In this document: positions 1 through 7,576 of the stretch, in pieces
Layout of the letters: the number at the start of each line of letters is the position of its first letter
Numbering within the stretch: the first letter of the stretch is position 1
Assembly: GCA_030263285.1 (NCBI GenBank)
Contig: SZYB01000001.1
Location: forward strand, 742,911 to 806,910
DNA length: 64,000 nt
Direction: 5' to 3'
DNA from: Bergeyella sp.
GTDB lineage: Bacteria > Bacteroidota > Bacteroidia > Flavobacteriales > Weeksellaceae
Notes under the pieces: generated by a model
Seen by the model: only the letters and a program-made list of their open reading frames with translations
Database searches by the model: none
What the model was told of the DNA's origin: nothing
Translations under genes and position numbers: made by a program

Positions 1-126
1 AAAATCAGCTTGAGTTTTGATTCTTCAAATTTTGAAGGAAAAATACGGAAACAGGCGGAAGTTTATGCCAATGTGGTCCATTTGCCCATTATACTATCGT
101 TTACGGGGGAAGTAGTCAACCAATAA
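1..126 (+). CDS. C-terminal end of a DUF1573-like protein (partial)
   Basis: The first 41 codons run open from the window edge and end at TAA (124-126). The residues read as alternating beta-strands with the pattern KIRKQAEVYANVV, then LPIILSFTGEVVNQ. This fits the last strands of the Ig-like DUF1573 domain, which usually ends in a short hydrophobic strand and a G-x-V motif. A DUF1573 gene just before yajC is a common Flavobacteriia order, and yajC starts 13 bases later. The start and most of the gene lie outside the window, so the family call is an inference from a short tail. Confidence 0.5.
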   Translation, partial: KISLSFDSSNFEGKIRKQAEVYANVVHLPIILSFTGEVVNQ

Positions 127-138
127 AATCTATATAAA

Positions 139-489
139 ATGTTAAACACCTTATTTTTACAAGCACAAAGCGGTGGAGGATCTCAGATGCTTATTTTATT
201 TGCAGTATTTATTGCCTTTATGTACTTTATGATGATTCGCCCACAGATGAAAAAACAGAAACTGGAAAAAAAATTCCAAGAATCTCTCAAGGTAGGGAGC
301 CGGGTGGTGACCACCTCGGGACTTCATGCCAGGATTGCCCAAATACAAGAAGACGGCGTGGTTTTGGAAACGCTTTCAGGAAAACTAAAATTTGAAAAAG
401 CCGCCATATCCAGGGAGTTTACTGCCAACAGATTTCCGAATAACACAGAGGAAAATGCCTCAGAAAGGAAAGACAAGAAAGAGAAATAA
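139..489 (+). CDS. yajC: Preprotein translocase accessory subunit YajC
   Basis: This 116-residue inner-membrane protein belongs to the SecDF-YajC complex that assists Sec-dependent export. One membrane helix covers about residues 17-33 and is followed by the basic motif RPQMKKQKLEKK, typical of YajC. The cytoplasmic part has the family pattern VGSRVVTTSGLHARI at about 52-66. Length and layout are normal. It starts at ATG 13 bases after the preceding DUF1573-like gene and is probably co-transcribed with it. A long inverted repeat follows before the convergent tRNA gene. Confidence 0.93.
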   Translation: MLNTLFLQAQSGGGSQMLILFAVFIAFMYFMMIRPQMKKQKLEKKFQESLKVGSRVVTTSGLHARIAQIQEDGVVLETLSGKLKFEKAAISREFTANRFPNNTEENASERKDKKEK

Positions 490-528
490 TTATTTTTCAT
501 TAAGCATAGTTTACTTACTAGTGTATAA

Positions 529-562
529 AAAAACAGGGAGGCGTTGAAATTTCAACGCTTCC
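529..562 (-). terminator. Inverted repeat ending the tRNA-His transcript
   Basis: Bases 537-562 form a near-perfect 13+13 inverted repeat (GGAGGCGTTGAAA / TTTCAACGCTTCC, one G:U pair possible). Read on the minus strand, it is followed after four bases by a run of seven T. It lies between yajC (+) and tRNA-His (-). On the + strand the T tract is weak, so it mainly serves the minus strand. Confidence 0.55.
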
Positions 563-597
563 GCCTTTTCGCCTCGATATACAAGGACTTGTATTAG

Positions 598-672
598 GGT
601 GACTGATCGGGATCGAACCGACGACCTCCAGAACCACAATCTGGCGCTCTAACCAACTGAGCTACAATCACC
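598..672 (-). tRNA. tRNA-His (anticodon GTG)
   Basis: Read on the minus strand, all cloverleaf arms are present: acceptor GGTGATTG pairing with the 3' end CAGTCACC, D arm GCTCAGTTGGTTAGAGC, anticodon stem CCAGA/TCTGG with loop TTGTGGT, and T loop TTCGATC. The anticodon is GTG. The extra 5' G (G-1) is encoded and pairs with C73, the identity element of tRNA-His. The 3' CCA is not encoded. It lies 35 bases downstream of bshB1 on the same strand, so it may be read from the same transcript or have its own promoter. Confidence 0.95.
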
Positions 673-707
673 GTCTGCGAGGGCAAATATATACAATTTA
701 AGTAATT

Positions 708-1433
708 CTATAAAACAATCCCCTCAAAATTTTCAAGAGCAATCAACCTCTCACAAGTAAATCCCTCTGCATAATCTACTCCAGAAAGTCTCCCGAGATC
801 CTGCGCTCTGTAGGTAATACTATCAAAAAAACCTACGGAAGAAATGGGCGTTTCGGGCTCCTTTGAATCCGGATCATAAAACTGGCTGGAATATGCCTTA
901 CATGCAGAAATTTTCAACTCCATAAAACGGGAAATGTCTATCACAAAATCCGGACGCACAGACTTCCACTGAATATAATGAAAAACATGTTTGGGTCTCC
1001 ATGCCTTTTGTGCAAAACCCTTTTCATCCAGCGTTTCTACTCTTCTAAGACCCGACAGAAAACAAGCATCAGATACCAGCTTTGCTGCCCTTGCATGGTC
1101 AGGATGTCTGTCGTCCATCGCATTGGCAAGCACAATTTCGGGAGAATATTTTCTGATACTTTGTACAACTTTGAGTTTGTATTCTGCAGAATGATCAAAA
1201 AATCCGTCGGGAAATCTTAAATTTTCCCGAAAAGAAACCCCCAAAATTTCCGAAGCTCTAGAAGCCTCCCTTCTTCTTAGCTCACCAGACCCCCTAGTGC
1301 CCAACTCTCCCTCCGTAAGATCCACCACCGCCACAGACCTGCCCTGGGAAATGAGCTTGGCAACAGTCCCCCCGCACCCCAACTCCACATCGTCCGGATG
1401 TGCTCCGAAAACCAAATAATCTACCTTTTCCAT
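708..1433 (-). CDS. bshB1: Bacillithiol biosynthesis deacetylase BshB1
   Basis: A zinc-dependent PIG-L family deacetylase that removes acetyl from GlcNAc-malate, the second step of bacillithiol synthesis. The N-terminus has the metal motif AHPDD at residues 11-15, followed by VELGCGGTVAKL. A second metal motif HPDH lies near 110-113. Length is 241 residues, usual for BshB1. I start it at the ATG at 1433 (MEKVDYLVFG) rather than at an in-frame ATG nine codons upstream, because the family begins just before the AHPDD strand. bshC lies about 50 kb away at 51358, so the organism probably makes bacillithiol. It follows the TPR gene by 63 bases. Confidence 0.9.
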   Translation of the reverse strand: MEKVDYLVFGAHPDDVELGCGGTVAKLISQGRSVAVVDLTEGELGTRGSGELRRREASRASEILGVSFRENLRFPDGFFDHSAEYKLKVVQSIRKYSPEIVLANAMDDRHPDHARAAKLVSDACFLSGLRRVETLDEKGFAQKAWRPKHVFHYIQWKSVRPDFVIDISRFMELKISACKAYSSQFYDPDSKEPETPISSVGFFDSITYRAQDLGRLSGVDYAEGFTCERLIALENFEGIVL

Positions 1434-1496
1434 AGCCCAAAAATAAAAAACTTCCCTCAAAAAAAGGAAGTTTCGTAACTATCAAACGAATATAAA

Positions 1497-3149
1497 TTAT
1501 GGGTTGAGCTTCTTATTTAAGCTCACGGCATCTGGATAATCGGGTTTTAACTCAAGAGATTTGACTACATATTCCCTCGCTTTCGCCGGATCTGCATTTT
1601 GTAAAATATAAGCCACAATGAAATAGGCAAAGGATAACGAATCTTTATTCTCCTCTATTGTTTCTTTTGGCACTTTAGCTATATAACTCTCATACGCCAG
1701 TTTTGCCAGTTCATTCTTTCTCATCTGCTGATAAGCATAACCCAGACTGTAATAAGCAGGCGCCCAATCGGGAAGAAGATGAATCATTTTTTGCCACGCA
1801 AGCACTGCGCCATCCCAATTTTTGACATTTTGATAAGCCGTCCCCAATTTAAACAGAACATCGGTATCTTCCGGATTCGCCGCTATCTTTGCTTTCAGTA
1901 TCCGTATTTCGTCATTGGTAGGTCCTGCCTCTGCAGCCGCCGTACTCGCTCCCCCGCCACTCAATACCTTAGCAAACTCTTCGTCCCATTTCAGCGTAGT
2001 ATCATTTGCTGCTTTTGCAATGGCAATCTTTTGCTTAGCCTCCTCCAGCAGCTGTTTTTTTATATTCTCATCGGGTTCGCTCTGCGCAAGCCCAGTATCT
2101 ATAAGCCCCATAAGCCCCTCATCTCCAGTACGCACCTTATCCTTGGATACTTTGGAAATAAAAACATCCAAATCCTGTTTAGCATCAGAATATTTGCCCT
2201 CAGAGAAGTCTATATAAGCCTTTAGTTTGTATTTTATAGGATCATCTATCTTATCAAACACTTTATCTAAAGTGTTCTTTGCATTGGAATAATCTTCATT
2301 AATAAAAAACAACTTCGCAATCTCCAGCTGAGTATAAGGATCCTCGTCTGCATATTTTGCATAATTCAGGAGATCTTTGGTCGCAAGTGCATGTTGCTGG
2401 TACCTGATATCAAATGCCGCCTTTGCCTTATACATCGGAGCATAGGTGGAATCTTCTCTCAGTGCTTTTTCTATATTTTCTTTAGAAAGTTTCCATTGTT
2501 TAGCCGCTAACCAAAGGGTAGCCATACGGGTATAGACAGAGGCTTTATTTTCCGCTATGGCAGAAGCTTTCTCATAAGAAGTCATCGCCTTCCCTGGATC
2601 TTTTTTTAGTCTGTATACATCCCCCAAAGTATAATAATAGTAAGCAGGAGCTCCCTTTCTTTCAGATTTTTCTATCGCCTTCGTGAGGTAATCAATGGCC
2701 AAATCAGGAGCATTGTATTTTTCATACATCGTGAGTGCCTCCGCCGCTCTGTACAAAACTTCGGGATCCTTTTCCCTAGAATCTTTCACTATAGACTCTA
2801 TCTTTTTTATGGCCGATAACTCTCCTCTGCCCAGTTTTATGCTCTCCAGCCCTATTTTATTGAGGTAGCTTTTAGGATCCGCGGCAAGACCCTTCTTAAA
2901 GTATTCTTCTGCCTTCTCAAAATTCGGCTCAAACTGAATAATATAGGTATTCCCCATATAAAAATAATTATCTGCCTCTTTGGGAGATTTTTCTATCATG
3001 GAGCTGTAAATCGCCCTAGCTTTTGCATACTTATGGCTATCTACGTTTTTTATGCCTTCTTCTTTTGTTTGTCCGGAGAACATCCCGGAGAACATCCCTG
3101 CTATGAGTATTACAGTAGATTTTTTAGGGAAATGAATAATCGCTTTCAT
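1497..3149 (-). CDS. Secreted tetratricopeptide-repeat protein
   Basis: A 550-residue protein with an N-terminal signal-like segment (STVILIAGMFSGMFSGQ, about residues 11-27), then many degenerate TPR units such as YFYMGNTYIIQFEPNFEKAEEYF and, at the C-terminal end, YYSLGYAYQQMRKNELA. A low-complexity Ala/Gly linker near residues 400-410 separates two TPR blocks. TPR arrays are protein-binding scaffolds; the partner is not known. It lies between the PstS-like lipoprotein and bshB1 in the tonB locus. A PstS-like gene followed by a TPR gene downstream of tonB recurs in related bacteria as I recall, which suggests a periplasmic role. Confidence 0.8.
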   Translation of the reverse strand: MKAIIHFPKKSTVILIAGMFSGMFSGQTKEEGIKNVDSHKYAKARAIYSSMIEKSPKEADNYFYMGNTYIIQFEPNFEKAEEYFKKGLAADPKSYLNKIGLESIKLGRGELSAIKKIESIVKDSREKDPEVLYRAAEALTMYEKYNAPDLAIDYLTKAIEKSERKGAPAYYYYTLGDVYRLKKDPGKAMTSYEKASAIAENKASVYTRMATLWLAAKQWKLSKENIEKALREDSTYAPMYKAKAAFDIRYQQHALATKDLLNYAKYADEDPYTQLEIAKLFFINEDYSNAKNTLDKVFDKIDDPIKYKLKAYIDFSEGKYSDAKQDLDVFISKVSKDKVRTGDEGLMGLIDTGLAQSEPDENIKKQLLEEAKQKIAIAKAANDTTLKWDEEFAKVLSGGGASTAAAEAGPTNDEIRILKAKIAANPEDTDVLFKLGTAYQNVKNWDGAVLAWQKMIHLLPDWAPAYYSLGYAYQQMRKNELAKLAYESYIAKVPKETIEENKDSLSFAYFIVAYILQNADPAKAREYVVKSLELKPDYPDAVSLNKKLNP

Positions 3150-3211
3150 CTTAGTTAATTATTAATATAGTGTATTAAAATAAGTATAAAACTTTTTGAA
3201 GTTATCGCGTT

Positions 3212-4081
3212 TTATTTCATCTGTACCCGTCTTCTGTAGAGATAATAAGGCTGAAGCCCTTCTTTCTCTACCACCATTTGTCCTTTTTGTGTACAAGCAA
3301 ATCTCCTAAAGCCGCTGGCGATACCAAATCCGCCTTCATTAACCAAAAAATACACCCGCCTGGAATAAGGATACTTCATACTCCTAATGTTTTGTATCTC
3401 CGGTACAACCTCCTTTCCGTTTACGGAAACAGGCAAAACCCTAATTTTGGATCTTAATTTTTGGGGTTTTTCCGCATAAGGCCTACTCAAGGTATTCAGA
3501 CTTATTACCCCTATTTTACCAGGGTATACATCCAGTTTCTCCGCTAAATTCTCATTTCCATTAATGACAGCATAGCTAAGCCTCGAAGGCTTTACCCCTA
3601 TCTTTTCTGCCATAAAATTAATGTTACTGGAGTTATTTCCGTCGAATATAAAAAGTTTTTTATTCGAAAGAAGTTTTTGCTTTATCTCGGAAACAGAAAG
3701 AGAAGTAATATTAGAACTCTTTGCCACTACAAACATTACAGCATCGACAGCAAAATAATCTTTTTGAAATTTGAGCTGAGTATGCCTTTCATATTCCTTT
3801 ATCTCTTCCGAAGATAAAGTTTTTGACAAAGCAATAAGTTTTATCTTTCCGGAAATAAGATCATAAAAAGACAAATCCTCCTTCACAGATTTCACAGTCA
3901 ATCTAACGTCCGGATAGTTGGCAGTGTAGGCCTCTGCCAAAGCCTCTACCACACCTCTAAAGGAATCATCTGTGTATATGGCAAGACTACCCTCATTGTA
4001 CCCCCCAGAAGTCCTTTTCTTTTTAGGAAAACAAGAAAAAAAGGACATAAAACAAATACTCCAAAAAAAAATCTTGTTCAC
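3212..4081 (-). CDS. PstS-like substrate-binding lipoprotein
   Basis: A 289-residue protein resembling phosphate-type periplasmic binding proteins: GSLAIYTDDSFRGVVEALAE near the start, VDAVMFVVAKSSNI in the middle, and the C-terminal pattern RRVYFLVNEGGFGIASGFRRF. The N-terminus has a hydrophobic segment ending FFSC, a weak lipobox with the cysteine at residue 17. The start is inferred as GTG at 4081: the upstream gene stops in the string TAATGTG, where the in-frame ATG is followed directly by TGA, so GTG is the first usable codon. No Pst permease genes are nearby, so a role in phosphate import is not implied. Confidence 0.72.
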   Translation of the reverse strand: MNKIFFWSICFMSFFSCFPKKKRTSGGYNEGSLAIYTDDSFRGVVEALAEAYTANYPDVRLTVKSVKEDLSFYDLISGKIKLIALSKTLSSEEIKEYERHTQLKFQKDYFAVDAVMFVVAKSSNITSLSVSEIKQKLLSNKKLFIFDGNNSSNINFMAEKIGVKPSRLSYAVINGNENLAEKLDVYPGKIGVISLNTLSRPYAEKPQKLRSKIRVLPVSVNGKEVVPEIQNIRSMKYPYSRRVYFLVNEGGFGIASGFRRFACTQKGQMVVEKEGLQPYYLYRRRVQMK

Positions 4082-4082
4082 A

Positions 4083-4268
4083 TTAAAATTTTCTAATTCT
4101 ATATATCCCCCTTGCAATCCTAAAAAACCCATACAAAACAAGAACACACCCGAAAAAATAGGCCACCGTGGGATCCAAAAAAACCACGAAAAACTTGTGC
4201 CAAAAAACCAATACCCCAAGAATGATATAAAAAATGCCTGCAAGTATAGATAACCAATTGAAAATCAT
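4083..4268 (-). CDS. Small two-helix membrane protein
   Basis: This 61-residue protein is almost entirely hydrophobic, with predicted helices at about residues 3-22 and 33-52 and a basic C-terminus (RIARGIYRIRKF). It lies between tonB and the PstS-like lipoprotein and its stop directly abuts the GTG start of the latter, which suggests translational coupling. I know of no assigned function. A small membrane protein at this place in the tonB locus seems conserved among flavobacteria, but that is from memory. Confidence 0.7.
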   Translation of the reverse strand: MIFNWLSILAGIFYIILGVLVFWHKFFVVFLDPTVAYFFGCVLVLYGFFRIARGIYRIRKF

Positions 4269-4333
4269 GATTCAGGGAATAAAAATAAAGAGAAGCAAAA
4301 ACTTCTCTTCGCTCTAGTTAAAAGTTTATGAAA

Positions 4334-5158
4334 TTATTCAAAATTCATAGTAATGGGGAACCGGAACTTAGAGTTTACGGGTCTGCCGTTGATCTTCCCG
4401 GGTATCCATTTTCCTTTGATGGATCTTATGGTCTCTTCTGCTTCTCTGTTAAAAGCCTTATTGGGTCCTGCCGCTTTTACATCAGATATAGTGCCGCTGA
4501 TACTGACGGTAAAAGTAACTACCGTCTTTACAGAACCCTCGCCTTCCATAGCATCTGCATCAAAGTTTTCCTGAAACTTCCTCCTAAAAGCGTCAATCCC
4601 ACCATTAGCAAACTCCGCTGCCTGATCTACCTTATCGTATACTTCTTTATCGTTTATCCCCGTATCTACAGCAGTACTTGGAGGAGGTGGAGGCGGGATA
4701 TACTCTTTTATTTTCTCACCCTCCACATTCTGTAATCCCGTAGTGGTGACCACTTGTTCCTCAATTTTAGGAGGCGGGGTTTCTATTTTAGGCTCTTTCA
4801 CAGGCTCTGGTACCACATTCTGAATTACCTCTTGCTGCGGAGGTTCTTCTTTTGGTGGGGGTGGAGGTGGTGTTTCTTCCGGTATAATATCCTCTACCAC
4901 AGACTCATCATCCAATATCTCTATAAGACTTGCATTAACTTCCTTCTTTTTCTCGGCTCCAAGATTTTTTATGGTAATGTATACCAGAGGAACAAGCGCC
5001 AGTAAAAAGAAAATCAGCGTACCTATAACAAATGACCGGGTAAGATATTTTCTGTAGATACTCCTTAGATAATAAGCCCCATACTCTTTATTCCTGTTCT
5101 CAAAGACGATCTCATCTAAAGTAAGATGATCACTCTGTGGGTGTGTATCGTTTGTCAT
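4334..5158 (-). CDS. tonB: Energy transducer TonB
   Basis: TonB couples the proton-motive force, harvested by ExbB/ExbD, to TonB-dependent receptors in the outer membrane. The 274 residues show a cytoplasmic N-terminus of about 40 residues with ENRNKEYGAYYLR, typical of Bacteroidota TonB, one helix at about 42-64, a proline-rich periplasmic spacer with two PPPPPP runs (near 97-102 and 154-159), and a C-terminal TonB domain at about 190-274 ending PVNSKFRFPITMNFE. It lies 30 bases after the second exbD and is probably in one operon with exbB and both exbD genes. Likely clients in this window are the receptors at 43111 and 59352. Confidence 0.92.
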   Translation of the reverse strand: MTNDTHPQSDHLTLDEIVFENRNKEYGAYYLRSIYRKYLTRSFVIGTLIFFLLALVPLVYITIKNLGAEKKKEVNASLIEILDDESVVEDIIPEETPPPPPPKEEPPQQEVIQNVVPEPVKEPKIETPPPKIEEQVVTTTGLQNVEGEKIKEYIPPPPPPSTAVDTGINDKEVYDKVDQAAEFANGGIDAFRRKFQENFDADAMEGEGSVKTVVTFTVSISGTISDVKAAGPNKAFNREAEETIRSIKGKWIPGKINGRPVNSKFRFPITMNFE

Positions 5159-5188
5159 TCTTGCCTTACTTAACTTAAAATATTAATC

Positions 5189-5758
5189 TTAATCTGCATC
5201 AGGGGCAGCCCGACCAGACTCTCCCACCTTCTTTTCGTAAACCGCCTGCTCCCATGGTTTTACGTCAGTTACGCCATATCTACTATTTCCTGTGATGGCC
5301 ATCTCGTCCAGAAGATCAACAAAGTTCTTATACACAGAATCATCAGTAGGCTTAATAATCACAGTAAATATATCCTTATTTTTGGCTCTGCTTTTAGCCT
5401 GGATCACCACTTTACGTATACCCTCCCTATCAAAAGAAGTCTCGTTCAGATCATCTACACCGAGTGATTGCTTATCCTTCTGATGATAGTAAATCTTATC
5501 CTTCTTCCCTAATATAATAGAGATAGAATTCGAAAGATCTATCTCCAGATCCGGAGGTTTTTGTCTCTCATCTTTCGGTTTCGCAGGAAGACCGAGATCC
5601 ATCACGTTAGGTTTGCTAAACGTAGTGGTAAACATAAAAAATGTAATGAGCAAAAAGCCCAAATCCACCATAGGAGTCATATCCACTCTGGTGTTTTGTT
5701 TTTTGGATCGGACTTTTCCTCCTTTTTCACTTTTCTCTTGTACTTGTACTTCTGCCAT
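5189..5758 (-). CDS. exbD: Biopolymer transporter ExbD (second copy)
   Basis: A 189-residue ExbD/TolR family protein. The signature DMTPMVDLGFLLITFFM at about residues 26-42 contains the membrane aspartate (D32) needed for proton conduction, followed by a periplasmic domain. It works with ExbB and TonB in the inner membrane. It lies 19 bases after the first exbD and 30 bases before tonB. Two different exbD genes in tandem are usual for Bacteroidota; the two copies here share the helix but diverge in the periplasmic part. Confidence 0.9.
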   Translation of the reverse strand: MAEVQVQEKSEKGGKVRSKKQNTRVDMTPMVDLGFLLITFFMFTTTFSKPNVMDLGLPAKPKDERQKPPDLEIDLSNSISIILGKKDKIYYHQKDKQSLGVDDLNETSFDREGIRKVVIQAKSRAKNKDIFTVIIKPTDDSVYKNFVDLLDEMAITGNSRYGVTDVKPWEQAVYEKKVGESGRAAPDAD

Positions 5759-5777
5759 TTTTCTTGAGAAAGATTTT

Positions 5778-6386
5778 TTACTGTTCAGGCTTTGTTTCTT
5801 GAGAAGTAATCAACCAAAAAGTAAGAAGATCAATATCCCGAAGACCTTCAAAAAGGTTTTTCATACGGGGATACTTTGTATTCACATCCCCTTTTATTGC
5901 CAGTTTGTACTGATTATTCACCAATAAACTCTGCTCTATCCAATCTATAAGTTCTTTTTTGGTATCCCCCAGAGGCACCCCCACAGGGCTTTTATAATTT
6001 TTCTGCTCATCTTCCGACAAATCCAAAAAACTCTTGAGCTGAGAAATCGGCACTCCCACGGATGAAATCCGTGTAAAGGCCGACTTCTCTTCATCTGTAA
6101 ATGATACGCCATATTTTTTCCCCATTGCGTTGAGAATTTTTATTCTCTCCGAAGCATTTTCTACCGGTTCAAAATAAAACTTACCTTCGGGAGTAACATC
6201 CACGGTCATAAGACTGGCATCAGGAAGAAGTTTTTCTGATATGGAAGAAGGCGGTTGTATCTGTTCCACATCCGGTTTTTTAAACTGTGTAGTGAGGATA
6301 AAAAACGTAAGCAGCAGAAAAGCCACGTCACACATCGCTGTCATGTCGGTAACTATTCCGTGTCTTTTCGGTTTAACTCTCGCCAT
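5778..6386 (-). CDS. exbD: Biopolymer transporter ExbD (first copy)
   Basis: A 202-residue ExbD/TolR family protein with the N-terminal motif DMTAMCDVAFLLLTFFILTT (residues 14-33) carrying the membrane aspartate D20. The periplasmic part is longer than in the next gene and contains a segment (about 85-140) I do not recognise. It is located between exbB and the second exbD. The paralogue pair probably forms a mixed ExbD dimer or serves different TonB partners; that is inference. Confidence 0.9.
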   Translation of the reverse strand: MARVKPKRHGIVTDMTAMCDVAFLLLTFFILTTQFKKPDVEQIQPPSSISEKLLPDASLMTVDVTPEGKFYFEPVENASERIKILNAMGKKYGVSFTDEEKSAFTRISSVGVPISQLKSFLDLSEDEQKNYKSPVGVPLGDTKKELIDWIEQSLLVNNQYKLAIKGDVNTKYPRMKNLFEGLRDIDLLTFWLITSQETKPEQ

Positions 6387-6458
6387 TATTTTATCTCAAA
6401 TTTCACATTATACAATTAAACGGTTACAATACCAAAAATTGAAATTCTAGAGTTTAGT

Positions 6459-7325
6459 TCAATTAAACTCTGCAAAGGACTGCTGAATACTCATTGAAAT
6501 TTCATCTATCCTATAGGTCATGCTATCTATCTTTGAGGTAAAAAAGTTGTAGAGTATGATCGCAATAGCGGAGGTACCGATCCCAAGTGCCGTATTAATA
6601 AGCGCCTCGGAAATTCCTATGGAAAGAGCTGCTGCATCCGGAGTACCTCCTCCTGATCCCAAAGCAAAAAAGGCGCGTATCATCCCAATTACCGTGCCTA
6701 ATAGTGCAACCAACGTAGCCACAGTACCAAGCGTAGAGAGAATCATCATATTCTTTTCTAGCATAGGCATCTCAAGAGTCGTAGCCTCCTCTATGGCCTT
6801 GTTGAGAGCGACCATTTTTTGCTCCTTATTAAGAGTGTTGTCGTTAGAAAGCGCCTTATAAGTAGCAAGCCCCTCTCTCACCACATTCCCCACTGTCCCC
6901 CGCTGATGATCACACTCCTCCAAGGCTTCCTGTATTTTATTTTGTTTCAGTAAACTCCTTATTTTTATCACAAACTTATCCAGATTTCCGTTCCCTTTCG
7001 CCTTATTTAGGATAAATAAACGCTCAAGAGAGAATACAATTACCGTGAGCATAAAAAATACCAAAAAAGGCACTATAAATCCTCCCATATAAATCATCCC
7101 AATAGGACTAGTCGGGTGAAGGTCTTTCGACTCCACAGATGAAAACGCTACCGATAACCCGCTTAAATTCTTGTCATCCTTAAAATTTACAGGATTACCA
7201 AAAATAAATAAAAAAATAACCACCGCCACCACAAAGAGGATAGGCAAAATAGCAACAGGGCTGAGCCCCACACTCCCCCTCGGAGCATCAAACTCTGCAT
7301 GCTCATTTGAAACATTCATTTCCAT
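6459..7325 (-). CDS. exbB: MotA/TolQ/ExbB proton channel protein
   Basis: A 288-residue ExbB-type protein that forms the proton channel of the TonB motor. An extra N-terminal helix lies at about 22-42, a second helix at about 76-101, and the channel pair covers about 195-215 and 240-265 with the conserved LGTVATLVALLGTVIGMIRAF. The ALSIGISEALINTALGI stretch is the usual ExbB/TolQ pattern. It is the first gene of the minus-strand run to tonB. The 250-base gap before it towards leuS must hold the operon promoter, but I see only imperfect promoter boxes there. Confidence 0.92.
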   Translation of the reverse strand: MEMNVSNEHAEFDAPRGSVGLSPVAILPILFVVAVVIFLFIFGNPVNFKDDKNLSGLSVAFSSVESKDLHPTSPIGMIYMGGFIVPFLVFFMLTVIVFSLERLFILNKAKGNGNLDKFVIKIRSLLKQNKIQEALEECDHQRGTVGNVVREGLATYKALSNDNTLNKEQKMVALNKAIEEATTLEMPMLEKNMMILSTLGTVATLVALLGTVIGMIRAFFALGSGGGTPDAAALSIGISEALINTALGIGTSAIAIILYNFFTSKIDSMTYRIDEISMSIQQSFAEFN

Positions 7326-7576
7326 ATCAGTTTAAATTATTAAGTAAATATTCTACAAATTAATTTTTCGCTGGGTAAATTAAAGTCATTTTTTCATTAA
7401 GTGCAAGACCCAGACTCTAGACTTTAAGAAAAATTTATGTCTCAATTTAGGTTGAGTGAAAAAACAGACAAAATCCCTCCCGGTTATCACGTCCTTAAAA
7501 AAAGGAAAACCAATATATTATAGTTTACTCGTATTTTTTTGACTTAAAATAAAAATGCCTTTGTATACAAAAAATA

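Noticed and set aside
3212-4081. The PstS-like gene as part of a phosphate ABC importer
   Set aside because: No pstC, pstA, pstB or phoU genes are nearby, and the neighbours belong to the TonB system.
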